From positions 1 through 59,485 of the forward strand of contig JAJFTK010000144.1 of assembly GCA_021372945.1 (NCBI GenBank): a stretch of 59,485 bases of DNA, read 5' to 3'. The notes under the pieces are model-generated. The model did no database searches. It had not been told where the DNA came from and worked only from the letters and a program-made list of their open reading frames with translations. Of this stretch, positions 59,351 to 59,485 are shown one piece after another (within the stretch, counting starts at the first letter, position 1; each line of letters begins with the position of its first letter). The translations under genes and the position numbers were made by a program. Source of the stretch: Planctomycetaceae bacterium (lineage in GTDB: Bacteria > Planctomycetota > Phycisphaerae > Sedimentisphaerales > Anaerohalosphaeraceae).

Positions 59351-59485
59351 TACTGTCCCGTTAAAAAACGGTTGTTTTACGATAACTACAACTACAAAAA
59401 AGAGTTACGATAGATTGTGACCTGTATCGATTTCATTTTGGTCCCGTGTTATTCTGGCTCCGGATGTTCTTCAGGAGTCCATTAT
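59351..59485 (+). mobile_element. left end of an IS4-like insertion sequence (partial)
   Basis: TACTGTCCCGTTAAAA (59351-59366) is the inverted counterpart of 156-171 (14 of 16). The following about 118 bases look like the IS leader. The window ends CAGGAGTCCATTAT, a good ribosome binding site (AGGAG) followed after five bases by AT at the last two positions; a G as the next base would give the transposase start codon. The IS is in the same orientation as the fragment at the left end. Confidence 0.5.

Overview
The window looks like chromosomal DNA from a planctomycete, most likely class Phycisphaerae. This is inferred from gene content, not from a marker search. The clues are a secreted GLUG-repeat protein with an EF-hand dockerin-like tail, a very large BlaR1-type fusion next to a BlaI repressor, secreted glycoside hydrolases carrying discoidin-type domains, and unusually many short intergenic palindromes and foldbacks. 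Both ends lie inside copies of what appears to be one IS4-like element (matching termini at 156-171 and 59351-59366), so the segment probably runs from one IS copy to the next.

Layout. 1-171: 3' end of an IS. 172-863: gene-free repeat-rich DNA. 864-2063 (-): U32 peptidase-family protein. 2305-8705 (+): a TetR regulator followed by a tightly packed cluster of a lysine 2,3-aminomutase-like radical SAM enzyme, a GNAT-deacetylase fusion, two ATP-grasp ligases and a GNAT. I consider this the best candidate for an undescribed pathway. 8742-11052 (-): pcm, prfA, rpmE. 11235-12578 (+): GLUG/dockerin-like secreted protein. 12668-20240 (-): leucine operon leuA-leuC-leuD-leuB, interrupted by a four-helix-bundle ORF, a GxxExxY ORF and an orphan DNA methyltransferase, and ending in a TGS-type GTPase. 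20654-21899 (-): two small membrane proteins. 21928-29105 (-): secreted GH2, double beta-propeller and GH28 enzymes for plant- or algal-type polysaccharide. 29285-31115 (-): coaX-obgE. 31429-33738 (+): CorA-like transporter and a secreted TIM-barrel hydrolase. 34299-41422 (+): blaI, giant blaR1 fusion, thioredoxin-like protein. 41544-44262 (+): PgpA-UppP fusion and two unknowns. 44355-52538 (+): purA, uppS, cdsA, phoH, HD-domain protein, ybeY, corC-like gene, recO. 52531-59277 (-): hisF, an unknown membrane/propeller protein, ruvB, a GxxExxY ORF, ruvA, ruvC, cysS.

The most unusual architecture is in the two minus-strand operons. Nearly every gene junction there holds a foldback built from short tandem units (CACAGAGG, CACAGATT, CACTGATT, CAGGATT, CCTAAA or CAAAATG types). 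In three cases the arms of such a foldback enclose one small ORF: GxxExxY between leuC and leuD, a four-helix-bundle protein between leuA and leuC, and GxxExxY between ruvA and ruvB. The enclosed GxxExxY proteins keep a PD-(D/E)XK-like D...E-x-K pattern. I propose, as inference, that these are small mobile or parasitic units of the foldback families. No rRNA, tRNA, CRISPR array or replication origin was recognised.
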